From positions 2,604,001 to 2,668,000 of the forward strand of contig CP137318.1 in the NCBI GenBank assembly GCA_033182465.1: a DNA stretch of 64,000 bases, written 5' to 3'. The translations under genes and the position numbers were made by a program. Position 1 is the first letter of the stretch. Every line of letters starts with the position of its first letter. A model generated the notes under the pieces. It worked only from the letters and a program-made list of their open reading frames with translations. It did no database searches and was not told the DNA's origin. Positions 32,088 through 44,191 of this stretch are shown here, in pieces. Origin of the DNA: Sanghuangporus weigelae. Its lineage: Eukaryota; Basidiomycota; Agaricomycetes; Hymenochaetales; Hymenochaetaceae.

Positions 32088-34635
32088 TCATGACCGCCGA
32101 TGACCAAGCGGCACAGGTCTCTTCATCTTCGTTGAGGTCTCGGCGTTGAAGTATCCACGAAGCGCACCGCCAATAGTCGAGTTCTCCGGCATACTCAACG
32201 CCTTCTCTCTCGCAGTCATCTCGTCACCCTCGAGCAGGGCAAGTGCCGTCTCGAGGAACCATGGGTTCTTCTTGATGAAATGGACTACGATCGTCCCGCC
32301 TACACGTTTATCCTCGTACCGTCTTCTATGGCCCTCGCGCGCCATCCAAGCGTCCTCGGCAGAGAATCCGGCGTCTTCGCTGAGGAGGGACATGTCGGAC
32401 CCTTCGACGAGCGCTTCGATGCTCTGCCAGGTGGTGAGGTTCGAGAGCGGTGGGTCGTATCGCACGCCGAATGCCGAGACGGAGGAGTGTGCCCATGAAG
32501 TTGGGGACGAAACATCGTCAAAGATAGGAGCTGCTACAGCCGGGGGTGATGGCGATGGATCATCGAGAAGAGAAGGACCAGAGAAGTACGAAAGGATGCT
32601 CCTTCGAATTCTTGTCACTTCCGACGGGAAGAGGAACCCGTGCGAGTAACTATTCTCAGAAAATCAGAAACAAGCTCAAAATCCATAGATAAAATAGGAT
32701 GACATACACTGTGCCAGCTTTAGGATGGTCGTATATCCAGCACCTCTCACTCTTCCACCGGATTTCCTGCGCTTGCGGATGGGCCCTCATCCACTTCGCA
32801 ACCTGCTTGTCTTCCTTGCCCTTCGTCATACTCTTCACCACCGGATCTTTCGCCACCCACTCCGACAGGCTCCAGCTCAGCGCATACAGCTCACCTGCCA
32901 TAAATTGATTTTTCACGAGATATCCCCAGTAGACGAGCGGATCATCTCTTGTTGATGGGGTCGAGAATACTTGTGGCACCGGCGCTCGCGGCTCGTGATG
33001 CGCGATCGTAGTGGAATTGACGTGTGGGGTAGTTGAACTGGACTTGTGTACGTCCGGTTCTGAAATTTCGCTATGAGGAAAGCCGGATTCGGAGGAGCTT
33101 GAGGTCAAGTCGTCTGAAACTGGATGTCTCGTTTTCGTGTACAGCTCAACGCGTAGTCGGGCTTCCAACTCGGCAAGCATGACAAACGAATCGTCATCTA
33201 CTTTCACAACAAAATCTGGACGAACCCATGGCGTTTGCTGACCCGATTCTGCCCATTCTTTTCGTACATCGACTGGATCGTGCTTTGCGACAGGAACCGT
33301 CTTATTCGCGGTAATGTTAGAGTATGAGAATCCCGGCGCCAGAGTTCGATTATAGTCATCCGGTAAAGGAGGGACCCATGCCTCATTTGAAGTCCACGAA
33401 AAGAACGCGTGTGTTTTCCCAGAGTTCATGTTTTCAGCAATCGGGAGAACGATCATATCGTTGTACGCTGCCAAGCCGTCCCTCGTCAGCAAGGAATACG
33501 CGTGTAAAATATGTAAGAAAAAACTCACTCTCAGCCTCCAGCTGGATGCGTTTTTCCCAGCTGCTCCTCGGTTTGCCTACAACGAAACGGACGATTGTCC
33601 GACTCGTTCCTCGACCACCGTCACCCGCACCCGCACCATTCCGACTACGCTCATGGTTCGCCCACGTGCTCCGCACGAGCATGCGCCGTTCAACGGCAGA
33701 GTCCATAGTGAAAATACCCAAGAAGAGACCAGCCGGAGGATAATCATCAAGATTAGGCGGCGGAAAAGTATTGTCGATAACAGATGATAAAGATGAGATA
33801 TCAGACGGCGCGAGAGAGTTGAACGGAAATGACGGTGAGTATGAAGTCGCGCCCAGTGAGGGTGGCGCAGTTGATACGGAGGGTATGGAGCAGTAAGCAC
33901 GCCACGGCAAGGGCTCCTTGTCTGGATTGAGGACGTGAATTAGGAGGAGAGTAAGTAACATGACGAAGATGGTGAGAACGAGCAATGTCAAAAGCTATGC
34001 GGAGGAATTAGTCTGCGTTCTCTGCGAAGCAAAGGGAGCAAAGTTGCGAGACTCACGATAGAGGTGGGTTGTGTCGGGAAGAGAGGATGGCGAAGGACGG
34101 CGCGAATGATCCTCCTCACTGATCTAGGACTGTACCAGCTTCCTCTCCTTCGACGCCTCCTGCGTCCTTCGTGAGAGGCCAGCCACCATCTTCGACCATC
34201 ATCATTCCACCAACGATTTCTCCTGTTGCGCGGGAGCAAAGGGCTTGTCGGCTCGCTATCTGCATCCGAGGTGCACGAGGAGCTCTGAGCGGAGGAGAAA
34301 AACTGGGGAAGGGGCGAGCCACTGCGAGAGGGGATGGGAGTGGGTACAGCGGACGAGGAAGAGGAGAGACGACCCGAGTCGTGATTATGGGAAGAAGGAT
34401 GGAGGAGAAACTCGGACGAGGCGCGATATGAAGCAGATGGGGCGAGGGAAGTGGAGGAGGACGCGACGTAGACGTTGTGGTCACGGCCGTCATGGCTCGA
34501 GCGAAAGCAGGACTTGGCCGTCTCTGTCGAGTCTGTACTGTCCGAGCTATCGTAGTCGCCGCTAATCGATAGCCTGGGGTTCGTCGGTGAGGATCGTGTA
34601 TTTCGAGGACTGAGCAGGTTCAGTCTGAACGGCAT
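32088..34635 (-). CDS. GT31-family (beta-galactosyltransferase fold) type II membrane glycosyltransferase
   Basis: A Golgi-type glycosyltransferase. The long cytosolic N-terminus (MPFRLNLLSPRNTRSSPTNP) is Ser- and Arg-rich, with RRRRRRGSWYSPRSVRRIIR just before the anchor. The transmembrane helix is LLVLTIFVMLLTLLLIHVL. The lumenal catalytic part has GLFLGIFTMDSAVERRMLVR and STWANHERSR, the GT31 entry motif, then TIVRFVVGKPRSSWEKRIQL, YNDMIVLPIAENMNSGKTHA and the metal-binding RPDFVVKVDDDSFVM. Later come YWGYLVKNQFMAGELYALSW and the C-terminal tail GTIVVHFIKKNPWFLETALA. It is longer than animal GT31 enzymes because of the N-terminal region and a Ser-rich insert near 33000-33120. The acceptor is unknown. 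Confidence 0.87.
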
Positions 34636-35167
34636 TTCACGCTGGGGCTGACAATGACAGTAGGAAGAAGAAAGAAAATGAGTGTGAAAGAGATAAATAA
34701 AAGGAGACTGGCCGAGCGCAGTCGAAGCTGATGAGATGAGAGGGAGACGAAAGCCGGAGTGCGACCGAAGTGCTAATCATTCAAGTCTTTCCCACGCTCT
34801 TCCGCGGCCATGATGTGCTCTCTCTTTGCAAGGTATCAACAAAATTTACTCGTTTTATGCAACGTCCTCTCATTCCTCTACTCCATGTCGTGTACAGAGT
34901 AAACAATCTCTGAGCTGAATAACTGAATTACGAAGAAAGTTTTTCCGGCTCCGCAATCCAAAACTCCGCAGCACCTGCTTCTGCACGCTCCCTGTTACCG
35001 TGCTGTGTAGGCTGCTACATCCCACTGCGTATTTTCCAACTGTTCCACTTGGCAATCCGTCACTCAAGCCTCACCATCACCGCCCAGTTCGTCTAATTTC
35101 AGTGTACTTCTTGTATGGGAAAAAAATAAAGCAAAAATCCCTGAAGCTTCGTGATTCCCGCGAGTAA
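34636..35167. other. promoter side of the GT31 gene, no gene seen
   Basis: 532 bases. A minus-strand frame at 34870-35067 has no family features. Confidence 0.4.
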
Positions 35168-35873
35168 TCAGGCGAGCAGATCCGGAGTTGCTGGCTTGCT
35201 GGTTACTGATACTCCACTCGGTATCTTATCAACAACAGCCATCCCTTCTGGCATGGCTGTACTGCGTTGCAGTCCATAGAATAGACAGAGTATTACAAAA
35301 GTAAGGAGAACAGTCATCACCACGTCATGTATGTCGACATCATCCAGGCCAGGACCGGTGCTGATGGACGCAGAGGTTTAGATTCGTCACTGGACCGACC
35401 ACCTCGCTTTGTCTATGGGACCTAAATAGGAAATGAACATGAAATCATATTTGCATAGCTCACCTTGCTTGATCAAAGGAGTTGGAATATACAGCAGATG
35501 CATATGCCACTGGGATGGACTCCCATTTCAAAGGCGCAGGAGAAGTGCGATTCTAACGTCGCTGAACGTCCCGCCCGTGCGTGGATGGAAATGGACAGCG
35601 GCATAACGGCAGCCCCAAGGAATGGAATGTAATGAGAGAAAGATGATCATCCGGCGTAGTTGTTGTCTTTTCCCAGACCAGGATGGGAACTGGAATCTTT
35701 TCATGAGCAACGAAAGGACTTGCGCATAGCAGGCAAAGCCATAAAGCAAGATAGACAGCAGCGAAGAAAAGTAGCCGCGTAGGTTTGGATGACACGTGTT
35801 GAGGCGGTGCGAGATCTGAGGGCGATAGGATGAATTGAAGGCTCCATATCTGAATCCACGTCGGCGATCTCAC
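35168..35873 (-). CDS. weakly supported small membrane protein
   Basis: Not recognised. The last exon has a clear coding look: DVVMTVLLTFVILCLFYGLQ is a membrane helix, and the tail ends VTSKPATPDLLA at 35168. An upstream exon reads PLKWESIPVAYASAVYSNSF and ends at a GTGAGC donor. Further upstream, SKPTRLLFFAAVYLALWLC suggests a second helix. The middle join (about 35540-35610) and the first exon are unresolved; no ATG fits the best frame without another intron. It could be a two-helix protein or partly 3' UTR. Confidence 0.35.
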
Positions 35874-36223
35874 TCCATGCAGTGCACTTTCGAGGGAGGC
35901 ATTGTAAAATAAAATAAAGTACAGCGACGATGAATGACGTGTGGCGCGGGGTGTGCTGTGGTCGGAGTCGGCCGATCCCTACATCTTACCCTCAGTACAT
36001 TCACATTCACATACTATGGTAGTGCTCCTCTTCAAAAGACAGTCAGGTCCGTATCTTGTATATCCATTCATTATCTAACCTTCTCTCTCTCGAATCGCAT
36101 GCGATGTGCTGACTACTGTTTGCTCTCTTTATTTTCCATCTACCATCATCTTTCAACCGTCCCTTCCTCCGATTTTGCTCCTTCCGGCCCCTTCCACCTC
36201 GCGCGATCCCTGCCTTGAACCCT
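35874..36223. promoter_or_regulatory. upstream region of the second mucin-like gene
   Basis: 350 bases. The 150 bases before the ATG are very rich in C and T, as is common in fungal promoters and leaders. No motif was assigned. Confidence 0.35.
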
Positions 36224-38254
36224 ATGTCCTCCTCTCCACCGTCTGCTACTCCTACTGTCACTGCTACTGGCTCTTCAACAACTGAATCGACACAACAAAC
36301 CACGGCGGACGGGCCGACTTCAACCGGCACCTCTATTCCCACATCTGCCACTTCTCAATCCTCCGATTTTACCTCGCCCACCACCTCTCAATCGGACACA
36401 CAACAATCCATGTCCACTTCTTCTTCTTCCATTCCTTCACCTTCCTCAGCTACAGACTCACCAACGTCGACTCCTGCGACAGAGACTTCGGAGACTACAA
36501 CCGCGACTGCTACCTCCTCCGAGTACGTTTCATCCATTGCATTTATCTCATTCATTTATTTCAAATTTCCACGGCAATGTACTGACTTTTGCCCAGGCCT
36601 GCCACAACCGCCGAAACAACTAGTGAGGCCCAGACTACTACTTCCCCGCCTTCTTCCACTGCACCTACAACAACGATGTCGACAGTCTCTGACTCTGCTT
36701 CATCTGTTACTTCAGTGTCGTCGACCGATCAGACAAGTTTTCCTCCCACTAACACCGATGTCACAACCTCGGATCCAGGCACTACCACCGATACCAGTAC
36801 GGATACGACGTTGCCGCCAACGACAACGACAACAACGAGCGTTCCGCCTGACACGACGACGACGACATCCGAGCCTCCGACAACCTCGGAGCCACCAACT
36901 ACCACCTCAGAACCGCCGACAACTACTCAGCCAACTTCGACTACAACAACGTCAAATCCTCCAGGCACGACTGAGACTACAACTTTACCTCCCAGTACAT
37001 CGACATCGACGACAAGCGAACCTGCCGAAACAACACCTACTCCGCCTGCGTCCACAACGATTGAGGAGCAGAGCACGACGTTTGTGGCACAAGAGTTAGT
37101 CGATTGCAAGAAGCTTTTATACCATGTGCTGATTATGCAATCTCAGGATAACCCTTTCCAGTACTCTGTTCTTCACAGTGACTACCGATGGCCAGACAAC
37201 GACAAGTGTTCCTTCGGAGTTCACCTCTACGTTGACGTCTACAAACTCAAACGGCGATATATCTACTCTCACCCAGATAGTAGTGAATCCCACGCTAAGT
37301 TCGGATGATGGAGGAGGCAGCTCCGCGTGCGTTTCATTTTTTGCTTTCTAGACCGACTATAGCTGATATTTGGAAACCAGATTCTTCAATAATAAAGGTG
37401 CGGTAGCTGGAGTTTTCCTGATTGTTGGTTTGGCAGCAGCGTCGGTGTGCATTTGGATCCTATTTTCCGTACGACGACGGCGCAGGAAGCGGTTACTGGA
37501 ACGTGAGGCTGCGATGGTTGCTCCCGCCGGTCATCGGTCTCCGTTAGAGGATGAAGATGATGAGCCAAAGATGACTCAAAGTGCTGCAGTTCCAATTACA
37601 GCTCGGCCACCTTCGGTATTCTTCGACGACGGAGGTGGTCCGCGCGCAAATGATGGGGCATTTGATCCCTATGTTGGTTATGTGCGTCCTCCGAGTGGTA
37701 GTGCTGCACGACCGGACGGCTATGCTCCTGCACGCACATCGAGCCCGCCACCAGGCAGCGACTATCGACTCGGCGGTCATCAACGTCAACCGAGTGCTAC
37801 GAGCAACAGCAACACGAGCGGGGAAAACGGGATGCATAGTCGGACGTACAGTTTCAGTTCTTACGAGCCTCTGCTCGCTGCAGCAGGCATCGGGAATAAG
37901 ACACCGCCTGAATCGCCAGGACCTGCTCACATGACGATGGGGGCTAGCAATGGAGCAGGGACTGGGCGTGCCCCTACGCCACCACCTCGCAATCCTTTGC
38001 GACCGTCGTCATCATCGAGAGGCGCTGAGGCGGATGACAGACTTGACCCCGCTATGAGAACCCGTCTCAATCGCGCGGACACAACCGCATCTGGAATTCG
38101 GGATAACGAGGATTATTCTAGGCCTGTTCTAGGGGTAGGATATCTTCATCCCTCTAGTTTGTATTTCCTTTCTGACGATACCTACTTTCATCTGCAGGTC
38201 CGAAATTTACCGAGCAACCATAGCGTCAGTGAGTACTCGGACAATGAAAAGTAA
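36224..38254 (+). CDS. mucin-like single-pass surface protein, paralog 2
   Basis: The outer part is Thr/Ser/Pro-rich, with runs such as TSEPPTTSEPPTTTSEPP that should be O-glycosylated. A short ordered segment follows an intron: ITLSSTLFFTVTTDGQTTTS, then GDISTLTQIVVNPTLSSDDG. The membrane helix is in FFNNKGAVAGVFLIVGLAAA, followed by VRRRRRKRLLE. The cytoplasmic tail has SRTYSFSSYEPLLAAAGIG, ends VSEYSDNEK, and is rich in Pro, Ser and Gly. Compared with the gene at 26222, the NK-AVAGVF-VVGL helix, basic stop-transfer and Pro-rich tail are shared while the mucin repeats differ. No signal peptide is visible at MSSSPPSATPTV. The last intron is near 38125-38198. Confidence 0.75.
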
Positions 38255-39276
38255 CCGTATCTCGTTCGTTCTATAGACTCGTATTATTTGGACTTTCTTT
38301 TGTTTCTCATGTTTGAATCGTACCGTACTCATCTCATCTTGTTGACAATTCGTATCGCATTGCTCCTCCGTTCCTTCACATCATGATCCTAGTTTCATTT
38401 TCTTTTCGGTTGATTCTTTCTATATTTTGTTACCACTCCTTACGATACACCGCACTGCATTGATTCCGCTCCCACCCAATTCCCTCTACCCTGGCATATC
38501 TGAACCAACAAAATGACTCACGACCTCGCTCAAGTATTCATATCATATCATATCATGACGGACTGGCATACGCATACATGGACTATGGGTCGTTCCCTTT
38601 GTACATCATCACCATGGACTTTGTCGTAGCTAGCTAGTCTTTCGTTCTGCTTTGAATCTAGTAATTTCTCCTGTTCCCGAGCGCTCATCACGGATTTCCT
38701 GGATAGACGGACATAGATATCATCCATCCAAAGTACTATCGTTATCTCGCCCGATATACACTAGTGCATAAAGACCCCTCGCTAAGCACGACTTGTGTAA
38801 AGTTATCAATTCGGCGGTGTGTTCAGTTGCCTTGACTAGCTCAAACTTTGACCATTACTGCTTCAAGTAAACAGGGGTACCTGACTGATTCAAATATGCA
38901 AAGCAGAAAAAGTTCTTTGCGGTGAATTAATACAGCTCCGTACTATATAGTTCGGGGTCTGTTCAATCAACGAAACGAGATAGTCGTAAGTAAGTAAGCG
39001 AGTAAGTACTAAGTGTTAGGATGTGTATGCGTGAGAACGATAGTGCTAAATGGGAAGGTATAGAGATTACAAGGTTCTTCCGTTCACCACCTGATTAACT
39101 AACTGTCCAACTTGAATACAGACATACTCACGCTGGCCATGAGTACTCTCAACTTATCAAGGGCAAGGACGCATGGATTCTCACCCATTAATATTGATGT
39201 TGGAGTCGAAGGGAACTTGACTCCCCTTCTCTCACCTCTTCCTAACTTTGCGCTTCAAAATCTCTTGACTTGACGA
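38255..39276. other. 1-kb intergenic stretch with short simple repeats
   Basis: No gene seen. It holds a (tcata)-type run at about 38537-38557 and a (gtaa)-rich run at about 38986-39010. A CT-rich stretch precedes the next ATG. Confidence 0.5.
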
Positions 39277-40541
39277 ATGACGAGCAGCAGTAGCACAGCT
39301 GAGTTACCAGAACAGCTTCCGATTTACGATACGCCGATTCTAGGCATGAAGACGCGTCCGCGCGTGGAGAAAGCTACGGAGTACGGCAGTGCCGCGAGCT
39401 GGTGGGTGGAGTACCCGGATGGACTCGTCGACCTCTCGCGCTCTGTGCATCTCCAGGATGTCAATGCCGACGCACACCTTCCGAGCAACATCAAAGTGTC
39501 GGAAGCAAAAACATCTCCGGAGAGGAAAGGAGATCAGGTAGATATCGATGTGGATGGAGAGAGAAGTATTAGGATAGACCCGAAGAAGAGCGCTTTGGTG
39601 GTTGTTGATATGCAGAAGTGAGTACTAACTACCAGTGCTCGCTCTTGTGGTAAACTGGCGAAGGGAACTGATTGAGTAATGTGAAGTTTCTTCTTGCATC
39701 CTGACCTGCGCGACCATCCGAAGGGTTTGGAATGTGTCGACCCGCTGCTAGCTATGATCCCACCTCTGAGGAAAGCAGGAGTTAAAATCGTATGGGTGTA
39801 TGCGCACCTCGTATCCTCTTTTGTTTCCATATTACTGACGAAAACATCGATAGGAATTGGGGTCTGACAGAACATGAGCTTCAGACTATACCTCCTAGCC
39901 TGGTGCGAGGCTTCACGAAGCCTGGCCGGAGTGGTTTCGGCGCGGAGCTTCCGGGAGGATTCGGTCCACTGCTTATGCGCGGTGCGAAAAACTCTGACCT
40001 ATACGGACCACTCCAAGATGAATATGAGAAGGGCGAGGAGATGGGAACGGACGTGTGGATCCATAAAAATAGGTACCTATTTGAAATTCTTGTGCGTAAA
40101 CTTAAGTGAAACTATATTGTTTTTCTTTTTTTGTCAGGATGAGTGGTATCTGGGGAGCACAAACCTCATTGGATTTGTATCTCCAGGAAGAGGGCATCAC
40201 AACGTTGTTCATGACTGGTGTCAACGCTGATCAGGCAAGTCCTCCCCCGACTGCTGCGTAAAATCCGCGCCCTCAGGCTCAACTTTGTATGTATGCATGC
40301 AGTGCGTTTTGGGAACGACAATTGATGCCTATTACCGTGGGTACGATATTGTCCTCGTTTCAGATGCGACGGCGACAACGTCGCCGGAGGGAGGATATGA
40401 GAACGTTTGCTACAATGTTGGGAACGTGTGTAAAATTACTTTTGCTGTTGCAGACACTGTGGCTGACAAAGATGATGCGCTCAGAGCTACGGATTCATAA
40501 CGGACTCTAAGAGAGTGGCTGAAGTTGCTTCAAAGACATAG
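39277..40541 (+). CDS. isochorismatase-family cysteine hydrolase
   Basis: The catalytic triad motifs are visible. The Asp lies in KKSALVVVDMQKFFLHPDLR; the catalytic Lys is probably in the VWIHKNRMSGIWG region; the Cys is in TTLFMTGVNADQCVLGTTID. Between them are VDPLLAMIPPLRKAGVKIVW and NWGLTEHELQTIPPSLVRGF. The N-terminus has an extra 80 residues with GMKTRPRVEKATEYGSAASW. The true last exon begins after a GTGTGT donor (about 40428) and a GCTCAG acceptor: it reads SYGFITDSKRVAEVASKT and stops at 40541. The frame stopping at 40500 is intron read-through. The substrate is unknown; related proteins act on amides, nicotinamide or isochorismate. Confidence 0.88.
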
Positions 40542-41110
40542 ACGGGCAGTAGACGGGCCCAGTGGTCTCGATCGATATGGAAAAAAGAAAGCAGTGTGAG
40601 CTAAGATAAGAGTAATGTTGGAATACAGACTTCATTTTATTCCGTAGCTATCGGCTGCGGTTTGCATATCCGAGCCTATCTGAGTGTAGCGAAGAGGACA
40701 ATCAGAAGTGCTGTGCAATGGCGTCAAGGGCCACCAACCGGGCGCAACTCCGTAGAGCTTGCCGATATTTGCGCAGCTCGGACATGAGTCCGTTGTAATA
40801 CCTAATCAGGCAACCCGTCTTTGATTCGCGTTATTCACAGTACGAGGATATGTCGATTTGTGATTGTCAACTCTCGCGGGAAACGTCGATGCAGGCTGGT
40901 TTGGACTCTGCCCAGCCTAAGATGCTGTTCCTGGCGTTCAATCCGGACATCGAGGCGCTGTGCTTATCAGAAAAATCCGTTATTTTGGCGTGATTTTTAT
41001 GGGCGGCGATGGTACCGCATAAATAGGTTGGATAGAGGAAGACCAAAATTCTTTCTTCATCACTTTGTTCCTTTACATTCTTTTTCCTTGTTGCCTTTAA
41101 TTCCTTCATA
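40542..41110. other. 569-base intergenic stretch
   Basis: No gene seen. The 60 bases before the next ATG are a strong pyrimidine tract, typical of a fungal 5' leader. An open frame at 40821-41111 is Arg/Cys/Trp-rich and unconvincing. Confidence 0.4.
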
Positions 41111-42653
41111 ATGGTGCGTCTATCCTGCCATCTGAGAAGCTCTTATCGATGAACGGTATCTTGAATTAAGACTATTCCCGCTGGTATCGACCCAGATGAT
41201 CTCCAATACGGGTACATACCAACGGAATGGATTTGTATACTTTTCGTTGTTTTGTTTAGTATCTCAACTAGTAAGTACCTCTGCAAGCTTCGAGGGATTC
41301 CTATCTGACGAGATCCCTGTGTTCGTGCCCAGTCACCCACTTGGGACAGTCAATCTATTACAAGTTATGGTGGTTATTGCCCACCGTCGTTCTCGGGGGC
41401 ATAGGCGAGATCGTTGGCTGGGCAGGTCGTCTTTGGTCAAGCCAGACGTTCCTCGGAAACGGAGACGATCCCTTTTTAATGCAGTCAGTGTTATCCACTT
41501 TTCTATAATGGCTGTGAATGCTTAACGCGCTCCCCGCTTGCTTTACCTTGAATGCAGAATTTGTGCAACCATCATATCACCGACACCGCTCCTTGCGGCC
41601 AACTTCGTTATCCTAGGCATGATCATTGGCCACCTAGGGGCTCAGTACAGTCGCCTAACGCCCAAGTGGTGTAAGTCTTTCTCTCTTCATCTATCTTGCG
41701 AATCGTCATCTGAACTAGTCATTTATGCGCTGACGCTTATCAGATACCATCGTTTTCTGCTCAGCTGTAAGGCGCCCTGAACATTTCTCCCGATGTTGGG
41801 GTTACTGACAAACTTCCAGGATGTTGTTGCACTCATTGTGCAAGCCGTAGGAGGAGCATCAGCATCTTCTGCGTCGGACGAGGAGGGCGGAGACCCTACA
41901 ACGTAAGTAGTATCTGCTCGTACACCTTTTCATGTGTCTGAGCGCCATCAAATCATAGTGGCGGCAACATCATGCTGGGAGGCATCATCGTACAATTGGG
42001 TAAGTTATCATCTGAAATCTGTATGGTCTCGCAGTCGCAGAGTAGTTAACGCTGATGCATACATCGCAGTCGCCATTACAATTTACACTGTTCTTGGAAT
42101 CGAGTACTTCCACCGCTACCTGAACGATAGACCGGTTCGCGACAGCTTCGCGGCGAGGAAGGGGGTTTTTGATCTTCGAGTACGACTCATGGTATCTGCC
42201 CTGGCCTTCAGCACCACCTGTTTATTCATTCGGTATGTCTAAATGCCTGAAACATGTTTCTGTAAAACTGACTTTCTCCTTTCTTCAAGTGCCATATACC
42301 GAACCATAGAGCTTGCCGACGGCTGGAATGGCCGGATTATCGAAACCGAAGTCTACTTCAGTCAGTCTCTTCTGCTTCCTTTTCATGTATGAACCTTCGT
42401 TGACAGACGCGATTGCTGCATCACAGATGTCCTGGATGGCGCAATGATTGTGCTGGCTATCTACACGATTAACTTCTTCCACCCTGGATTCCTGTTGGCG
42501 CATGTCGATGATGGGCGGAAGACTGCTAAAAGCAGCCAGAGGGGTTCATCCGATGATGACATCGCGCTTGCGCAGACCAACTATGCTCCTTCCACTTTGG
42601 AGAAGGGAAAGGATGGTAATGACGCGGCTGCTTCGAGTTCGCAGGTCGTCTGA
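41111..42653 (+). CDS. RTA1-family seven-helix membrane protein (lipid-translocating exporter type)
   Basis: Fungus-specific RTA1/RTM1 family, linked to resistance to toxic lipids and drugs at the plasma membrane. The start codon appears to sit alone before the first intron (ATG followed by GTGCGT); the next exon reads TIPAGIDPDDLQYGYIPTEW. Family signatures follow: LLPTVVLGGIGEIVGWAGRL, ATIISPTPLLAANFVILGMI, VDVVALIVQAVGGASA-like VVALIVQAVGGASASSASD, GGNIMLGGIIVQL, and RTIELADGWNGRIIETEVYF, then VLDGAMIVLAIYTINFFHPG. The acidic Ser-rich tail ends ASSSQVV. About seven introns are inferred. Hydrophobic segments fit seven helices. Confidence 0.9.
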
Positions 42654-43470
42654 CCTCGATTTACTCTTCCTCTCTTGTCGTTTTTTTCGGTTGTTATTGC
42701 TTAGGACTCGGTGTCACTCATCGTACGTACGTACATATTAATCTGCCATACGGACATTAGCAGTTTCAGTTTCACTGTCACGATCTGTTATGCCTTTTTT
42801 TTTGCATTGTTAGAGTAAAAATGCTTAGATGGACATTTCGAGGTTCGTTAATAAAACTCAGTATCGAATTTATGTGGACTGCAGGCAACGACAAAATTAT
42901 ATTTCCACCATCATTCATAGCTCTTCAACTCAACAAACGAAACTTAAGAGGAAGCCCCTACAAGTACAAATTGGGTCGATTATATGCTCCCGTAAAATTC
43001 ACTGAAATTTACTTCCAGATGAACAGAGTTCAATCTTCATTTTTTGAACGGCATCGATTGGGCTAGCGGCTGTCAGATGCGAGCCTTCAAATTACCCATT
43101 TCTATAGCACTCTTGGGTGAAATCGTAAAATCAAAATTGATCTTACTGCCGCTCGCTGGTATTGGGAACTTGTACAAGTTGTACTCCTCTCTTGACCCCT
43201 GTTCGGTTGGTACGGTAGGGAAGTTGTCGGATTCATTCATCTAACTGTACATATTACTCCACCCATACGGACCTTAGTAGTATTACTGTTACTGTTGCAC
43301 CTTGCTATGTATTCATAGATACAAGGACTCAGATGGAATGTTTTGTTATAATGAAAATCAGATATAGATATATTCTGCTGACATCATCCGCGCGAATCTC
43401 GATATAAATTTGACGCGACATTTTTCTACCTTCAACGTGACCGTGCTTAAGCAGCTACGTTCGTAAAGAC
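42654..43470. other. intergenic AT-rich insert between diverged direct repeats
   Basis: An AT-rich block (about 42850-43246) lies between two related stretches that begin gtacatatta or gtacatatta-like words and share catacgga, ttag-agt and agatgga (from about 42731 and 43246). They are about 515 bases apart and well diverged. The pattern fits an old segmental duplication of the RTA1 3' flank or an old insertion. No supported gene lies inside. Confidence 0.45.
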
Positions 43471-44191
43471 ATGCCTTCTCTAACACTCATCGTCGCTGCT
43501 ACTCTTGCTAATGGCATAGGCCAGGCTGGTCGCCTTCCCTGGCGACTTTCGCACGATATGGCTTATTTCGCTCGTGTCACGACGAGCGCGCCGCAAAGTA
43601 GCCAGAATGCAGTCATTATGGGCCGAAATACATGGGACAGCATTCCTCCTAAGAACAGACCTTTGAAGGAACGAGCCAATGTAATCATCACCAGCAATCC
43701 GAATTATTTAGAGTTGGTTACTCTATAAAGATGCCTCTTCGCATTATTTATTTTAACATTACATTTTCTCTTATACCAGTGACAATAAGCCGGGACATTC
43801 AGGCAGTGTCACGCTGAAGCCTAGTCTTGAAGAAGCAGTTTCGAGCGTAACAAGCCAATCAGACTCTACGGCTTCTTTAAACCGGATTTTCATCATTGGA
43901 GGGGCATCCGTCTACAAAGGAGCATTCGACCTAGTTGCGTCCTCCGACAATTCATCACAGCCAACGGCAGCAGATCGGATCCTCATGACACGAATATTCT
44001 CACCGGCATTCGAAGATTGCGACGTATTCTTCCCGGAGTTTCGCGAGATGAAAGCTAAGGATGGGACACCGCTATGGACACAGGCGTCACACGAGGAGCT
44101 CGAGGCGTGGGTAGCAGGTGAGGTTCCGCAAGGAAAACAGCAGGAAAAGGGGATCGAATATGAATTCCAGATGTGGACCCGCAAAGTATAG
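43471..44191 (+). CDS. DFR1: dihydrofolate reductase
   Basis: Reduces dihydrofolate to tetrahydrofolate for thymidylate and purine synthesis. The N-terminus reads MPSLTLIVAATLANGIGQAG, then RLPWRLSHDMAYFARVT with the substrate-binding WRLSxDM segment (Asp here as active-site acid). Next come NAVIMGRNTWDSIPPKNRPL and KERANVIITSNPNYLEL. After one intron (about 43717-43780) come SVTLKPSLEEAVSSV and NRIFIIGGASVYKGAFDLV, the NADPH-binding GGxxVY loop. The protein ends GIEYEFQMWTRKV. Length and order match fungal DHFR. A gacgcgac word about 58 bases upstream is only a partial MCB match. Confidence 0.94.

Noticed and set aside
36215-37099. Long + strand frame ending in a Pro/Leu/Arg-rich run
   Set aside because: It reads through an intron of the second mucin-like gene into the wrong frame; the Thr/Pro frame that follows is the real one.
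40821-41111. 96-codon + strand frame before the RTA1 gene
   Set aside because: Arg/Cys/Trp-rich with no motif; it lies in the promoter and pyrimidine-rich leader.
43400-43430. gacgcgac before DFR1 as an MCB box
   Set aside because: Only a partial match to ACGCGT and a single copy, so too weak to call.
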